Assembly: GCA_017992055.1 (NCBI GenBank) | Contig: JAGOPK010000001.1 | Location: 434,001-498,000, forward strand | Length of the DNA stretch: 64,000 nt | Origin: Burkholderiaceae bacterium | GTDB taxonomy: Bacteria > Pseudomonadota > Gammaproteobacteria > Burkholderiales > Burkholderiaceae_C | Direction: 5' to 3' | Shown: piece by piece, positions 60,861 through 64,000 of the stretch | Layout: each line of letters begins with the position of its first letter | Numbering within the stretch: position 1 is the first letter of the stretch | Program-made: the position numbers and the translations under genes | The notes under the pieces: model-generated | What the model saw: only the letters and a program-made list of their open reading frames with translations | Told to the model about the DNA's origin: nothing | Database searches by the model: none

Positions 60861-62093
60861 GTGCCCGACCGCCTGAAGCTGCTGTTCTTCGCCGAGGCCG
60901 TGACCCTGGCCCATGTGGCCCGCCCGGTGGCGCTGGCGCGCCAGCTCGATGCAGCGCGCTACGACATCGCCATCGCCTGCGCGCCGCGCTATGCGCGCTT
61001 CGCGCAGGGCGGGCCCTGGACCGTGCTGCCCTTGCACAGCCTGCAGCCCGAGCGCTTCAATGCCGCCCTGTCCCAGGGCCGGCCGGTGTACGACGTCGAC
61101 ACCTTGTCGGCCTATGTCGACGAGGACCGGGCGCTGATCGAGCAGCACCGACCGGATGCGGTGATCGGCGACTTCCGTTTGTCGCTGGCCGTCAGTGCCC
61201 GCCTGGCCCAGGTGCCTTATCTGGCCATCGCCAATGCCTACTGGACGCCGCTGGCGCCGCCGCGGTTTCCGATGCCGGTGCTGCCGCTGAGCCGCGCCCT
61301 GCCGCTGCCGCTGGCGCGGGCGCTGTTTGTGATCGGCCGGCCCTTCGTTTTTCCCAGCCACTGCCAGCCGATGAACCGCCTGCGCCAGCGCCATGGCCTG
61401 CCTGGCTACGGCAGCGACCTGCGCCGTGTGTATTCCGACGCCGACCACCTGCTGCTGCCCGATGCGCCAGCGCTGTTTGCCGACATCGTGCCGGGCGCGC
61501 ATGCCAGCTGGATCGGCCCGCTGGCCTGGGCGCCCGCGTTGCACTTGCCGCCCTGGTGGGCCGAAACCGAGACCCCCGGTGCGCCCTGGGTCTATGTGAC
61601 CCTGGGCAGTTCGGGCCCACCGGCGGCCTTGCAGCTGGTGCTGCAGGCACTGGCAGACCAGCCGGTGCGCGTGATGGCCTCGACGGCCGGTGGCCCGGTG
61701 CCGGCCCAGGTGCCGGCCAATGCCCGGCTGGCCGACTATCTGCCCGGCGACGCGGCCGCAGCGCGGGCGCAGCTGATGGTCTGCAACGGCGGCAGCCTGG
61801 GCACGCAACAGGCGCTGGCCGCGGGCGTGCCGGTGTTGGGCCTGGCCAGCAACATGGACCAGTTTCTGAACATGGCGCCCATCGAGGCCGCGGGGGCCGG
61901 GATCACGCTGCGCACCGATCGTTTGAGCGTTCGCACCGTGGCCCAGGCCAGCAGCTTGCTGCTGGACGGCTCGGCGCACGACGCGGCCAGGCGCTTGCAG
62001 CCGGCGATGCGTGTAGCGCCGGGGCCGGCGGCGGTGTTGGCGGAAGCCCTGGACCGGCTGGACGTCAGTGCCGGCCGGCGCCGTCAGAAGTAG
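60861..62093 (+). CDS. UGT/MGT-like glycosyltransferase (GT1 fold)
   Basis: 410-residue GT-B glycosyltransferase. N-terminal acceptor domain: LLFFAEAVTLAHVARPVALA, DAVIGDFRLSLAVSARL. C-terminal donor domain: PWVYVTLGSSGPPAALQLVL and the sugar-nucleotide loop MVCNGGSLGTQQALAAGVPV, NMDQFLN. These match the UDP-glycosyl transferase group, with N-G-G-S-L in place of the usual HGG. Downstream of prsKR, so probably it decorates an exopolysaccharide or lipid. GTG 60861 follows GGAG by 9 nt. It overlaps the convergent beta-barrel gene by 10 bp. Confidence 0.85.
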   Translation: MPDRLKLLFFAEAVTLAHVARPVALARQLDAARYDIAIACAPRYARFAQGGPWTVLPLHSLQPERFNAALSQGRPVYDVDTLSAYVDEDRALIEQHRPDAVIGDFRLSLAVSARLAQVPYLAIANAYWTPLAPPRFPMPVLPLSRALPLPLARALFVIGRPFVFPSHCQPMNRLRQRHGLPGYGSDLRRVYSDADHLLLPDAPALFADIVPGAHASWIGPLAWAPALHLPPWWAETETPGAPWVYVTLGSSGPPAALQLVLQALADQPVRVMASTAGGPVPAQVPANARLADYLPGDAAAARAQLMVCNGGSLGTQQALAAGVPVLGLASNMDQFLNMAPIEAAGAGITLRTDRLSVRTVAQASSLLLDGSAHDAARRLQPAMRVAPGPAAVLAEALDRLDVSAGRRRQK

Positions 62094-63436
62094 ACCGCGG
62101 CCAGCAGCTGCAGGCTGCGCCGGTTGGGGATCACGCCGTACTCGCTGTGCGAGCGTCCGCGGCTGTCCAGCCATTGGGCGGCGAGGTCCACGCGGTCAAA
62201 GTGCCAGCGTGCCTCGAGCCAGGTGAAGCGGCTGTGGTCCTCGCCATTGATGCGCACGAAGCCGGCCAGGTCCAGGTTCTTCCACAGCAGGCTTTTCTGC
62301 GAGGCATAGACCAGCCAGGCGCTGCGTGAGGCGCTGTCCTGGCGGCGTTGCACGTCCAGCAGATAGCCACCCAGGCCTCCGCTGCCGGCCAGGGCCGCTG
62401 CGGCATCCCAGGCGGCACGGTCCGGCGCCGCGCCGTTGTGCTGGTATTCCAGCGTCAGGGCCAGGCGGCTGGCCGTGGTGTAGGTCAGGCCGGCGGCGGC
62501 ACGGTCGCGGCTGCGGCGTTCGGCCGGCAAGCCCAGCGCCTGCGCCAGCCGGTCGGTTTCACTGCCCCGCGACCATTCGCCATGGGCCACGGCGGCATCC
62601 GACAGCAACCAGGTGGCATTGGCGCCGAGCTGCGGCGCCCGGCCGTCTTCGCCATAGGCCAGGGCCTGGGTGCTGAAGCGCTCGCCCCAGCTCTGGCTCC
62701 AGCTCAGCAGGGCCTTGCGGCGGCGGTTGGTGGCACCCAGGTCCAGGCTGAAGCTGTCGTCGCTGGCGGCATCGGCCAGCTTGGGTGCCAGGGCCAGCGA
62801 CAGTGCGCCACCTGTCCACAGCCGCTGGGCGCGCAGCATCACCGTGCCCAGGCGGTTTTCGCGCAGCGCCAGCGGATCGGCGGTGGTGACGGTTCGCAGC
62901 GCATCTTCGCGCAGGTAGTCGGTGGGGTTGAAGCCGTAGGCCGGGCCATTGCGCAGGTTGATGCGTCCGGCCTCCAGCACCCAGGCGCCACCCGCATCCT
63001 GCCAGCTGGCATAGGCCTCGCGCAGGCTGTTGACGGTGGAGCGCTCGCCGCTGTCCACCGGGTGCAGGCTGTCCAGCCGGTTGGACAGGGACAGGCGCCA
63101 GCCCGTTGCCGGCTGCCAGCTCTGGCTGTAGTCCAGCGAGAGGCGGCGCGTGTCCAGCGTCGGCAGGCCGTAACGCTGGCTGACGCGGCCGACGGCGGCC
63201 TCGGCATACAGCTTCAGGGTCGAGGTGGCTGCGGCGGGCGCCGCTGGCGAGGCCGTGCCAGCCGTGCCACTGGCAGCGGCCGGCTGGTCCGGCTCGGCTT
63301 GCAGCGACAGCGCATCGTCTTCGGCCGCCGCTTCGTTCTTGTTGCCACCGCCGGTGGAGGGCGGCGTCTGGGCCAGCGTTGCCAGCGGCAGCGCGACCAG
63401 TTGCAGCGCCAGCAGCGCCGGGCGCAGGTTCTTCAC
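62084..63436 (-). CDS. Outer-membrane beta-barrel protein of unknown substrate
   Basis: 450 residues. Signal peptide LLALQLVALPLATLAQ, then a low-complexity Ala/Pro/Thr/Glu linker (about 25-75). The remainder alternates polar and aromatic residues as in a beta-barrel (LSLDYSQSWQPATGWRLSLS, LSWSQSWGERFSTQALAYG, FTWLEARWHFDRVDLAAQWL) and ends in the C-terminal Phe (AAVYF) recognised by the BAM complex. It lies 1 bp after a LolA-like gene on the same strand. Barrel-LolA pairs commonly accompany RND-type exporters, so a lipid or hydrophobic cargo is plausible. Confidence 0.8.
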   Translation of the reverse strand: MKNLRPALLALQLVALPLATLAQTPPSTGGGNKNEAAAEDDALSLQAEPDQPAAASGTAGTASPAAPAAATSTLKLYAEAAVGRVSQRYGLPTLDTRRLSLDYSQSWQPATGWRLSLSNRLDSLHPVDSGERSTVNSLREAYASWQDAGGAWVLEAGRINLRNGPAYGFNPTDYLREDALRTVTTADPLALRENRLGTVMLRAQRLWTGGALSLALAPKLADAASDDSFSLDLGATNRRRKALLSWSQSWGERFSTQALAYGEDGRAPQLGANATWLLSDAAVAHGEWSRGSETDRLAQALGLPAERRSRDRAAAGLTYTTASRLALTLEYQHNGAAPDRAAWDAAAALAGSGGLGGYLLDVQRRQDSASRSAWLVYASQKSLLWKNLDLAGFVRINGEDHSRFTWLEARWHFDRVDLAAQWLDSRGRSHSEYGVIPNRRSLQLLAAVYF

Positions 63437-63437
63437 A

Positions 63438-64000
63438 TCAGTCTCCCTGGAAGCGCGGCAGATAGTCGCGCTGGAACCAAGCGGTGGGAATGTTGCGCGC
63501 CGCGTAGTCCGAGAAGCGCACCAGGGTCACCGCCTGGGGGTTGAGGCCATCGATGATCACCGTCTCGGTCGGCCGTTCGGCACCCAGATGGCTCTGGAAC
63601 TTGCGGAAGAATGCGGTCTTCAGCAACCGGCCCGAATCGGCCAGGAAGCGGGCACGGATCGGCGCGCGGCTGTCGGCATCCAGCCACAGCTCGATGGCGG
63701 CATAGGTGGCGTCCTCGGTGGCGGAGGCCAGGGCCAGCTTGTGGGCCCGGCGGGGTTTGCGCTCGCCGTCGGTGATGTTCTCTTCGGCCACGAACGTGGC
63801 CTTGTAGTCGCGCGCGAAGTTCACCGTCACCACGTCGCCATTGGAAGCCTGGCCCATCAGCCGCTGCTGCGGCGAGATGCGCACACTGGCCTTGGTGCCG
63901 GGATCGAAGAACCACAGGTCGCTGCCGTTTTTCAGCATCAGCTTGCCGGCATCGCGGGCCGGCTGCACAAAGCGCAGCAGGCTGGCGAACTGGCCACTTT
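63438..64000 (-). CDS. Outer-membrane lipoprotein-sorting (LolA-like) protein, 5' end cut by window
   Basis: C-terminal 187 residues of a LolA-fold protein; the frame is open through the window edge. Family wording: LMLKNGSDLWFFDPGTKASV, RISPQQRLMGQASNGDVVTV, IELWLDADSRAPIRARFL. These periplasmic proteins carry lipids or lipoproteins in a hydrophobic cleft, and this subgroup is usually encoded beside MMPL/RND transporters. It ends 1 bp before the start of the beta-barrel gene. The missing upstream part should hold the signal peptide. Confidence 0.85.
   Translation of the reverse strand, partial: SGQFASLLRFVQPARDAGKLMLKNGSDLWFFDPGTKASVRISPQQRLMGQASNGDVVTVNFARDYKATFVAEENITDGERKPRRAHKLALASATEDATYAAIELWLDADSRAPIRARFLADSGRLLKTAFFRKFQSHLGAERPTETVIIDGLNPQAVTLVRFSDYAARNIPTAWFQRDYLPRFQGD

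Overview
The window is very GC-rich, densely coded chromosomal DNA. Gene content and order point to a betaproteobacterium of the order Burkholderiales, probably near the Rubrivivax/Leptothrix/Roseateles group. The pointers are the Gcr-type membrane protein gene next to apaG and divergent from rpe, a fused indolepyruvate:ferredoxin oxidoreductase with an Lrp/AsnC regulator, and parts of an XrtA/PEP-CTERM exopolysaccharide system. This placement rests on family knowledge; no search was run. I see no rRNA, tRNA, insertion sequence, prophage, CRISPR array or replication origin. No gene-free stretch exceeds 300 bp; the longest gaps (54000-54239, 52040-52263, 10941-11146, 55602-55807) hold regulatory-looking sequence.

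Layout. 1-7067: the 3' part of rep, an M13 metallopeptidase, a lysoplasmalogenase-like membrane protein and a large cyclase/STAND-ATPase/TPR signalling protein. 7095-11146: a PEP-CTERM surface protein, then a LytS/LytTR-type two-component operon with a small membrane protein between kinase and regulator. 11147-15858: an ECF sigma operon facing a cytochrome b561/YceI operon; the two share a GAACTTTT promoter-like motif. 15975-21131: a Nudix enzyme translationally coupled to indolepyruvate:ferredoxin oxidoreductase, with a divergent Lrp regulator. 21144-28062: mltA, a 38-residue membrane microprotein, an XRE-type regulator, two exported proteins of unknown role, an LplT/Aas-like transporter-acyltransferase and an unknown exported protein. 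28189-34000: an M16 peptidase, Gcr-type protein, apaG, rpe and a transglutaminase-like/TPR lipoprotein. 34064-38119: an acyl-CoA racemase, a Nudix-metallo-beta-lactamase fusion and a serine hydrolase in one tight operon. 38142-47489: a PrsT-like TPR protein, minimal putA, an M20 peptidase, a small monooxygenase-fold protein, an isochorismatase-like hydrolase and a small lipoprotein. 47493-53999: a complete livKHMGF branched-chain amino acid ABC transporter, an MFS carrier and a Nudix hydrolase. 54240-62093: an exopolysaccharide/PEP-CTERM block (FeeM-like acyltransferase with PilZ, sugar-phosphate transferase, PrsK kinase, PrsR regulator, glycosyltransferase). 62084-64000: an outer-membrane beta-barrel and a LolA-like protein cut by the window edge.

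How the parts connect. The PEP-CTERM substrate, PrsT, PrsK/PrsR and the sugar transferase are probably parts of one exosortase-linked matrix system scattered over more than 50 kb; the exosortase itself is not in the window. The sigma factor and the b561/YceI operon probably form a small envelope or redox stress regulon. Several genes begin 6-9 nt after a -10-like box, which suggests leaderless transcription. The sequence between prsR and the glycosyltransferase can fold into a nested hairpin that buries the downstream ribosome-binding site.
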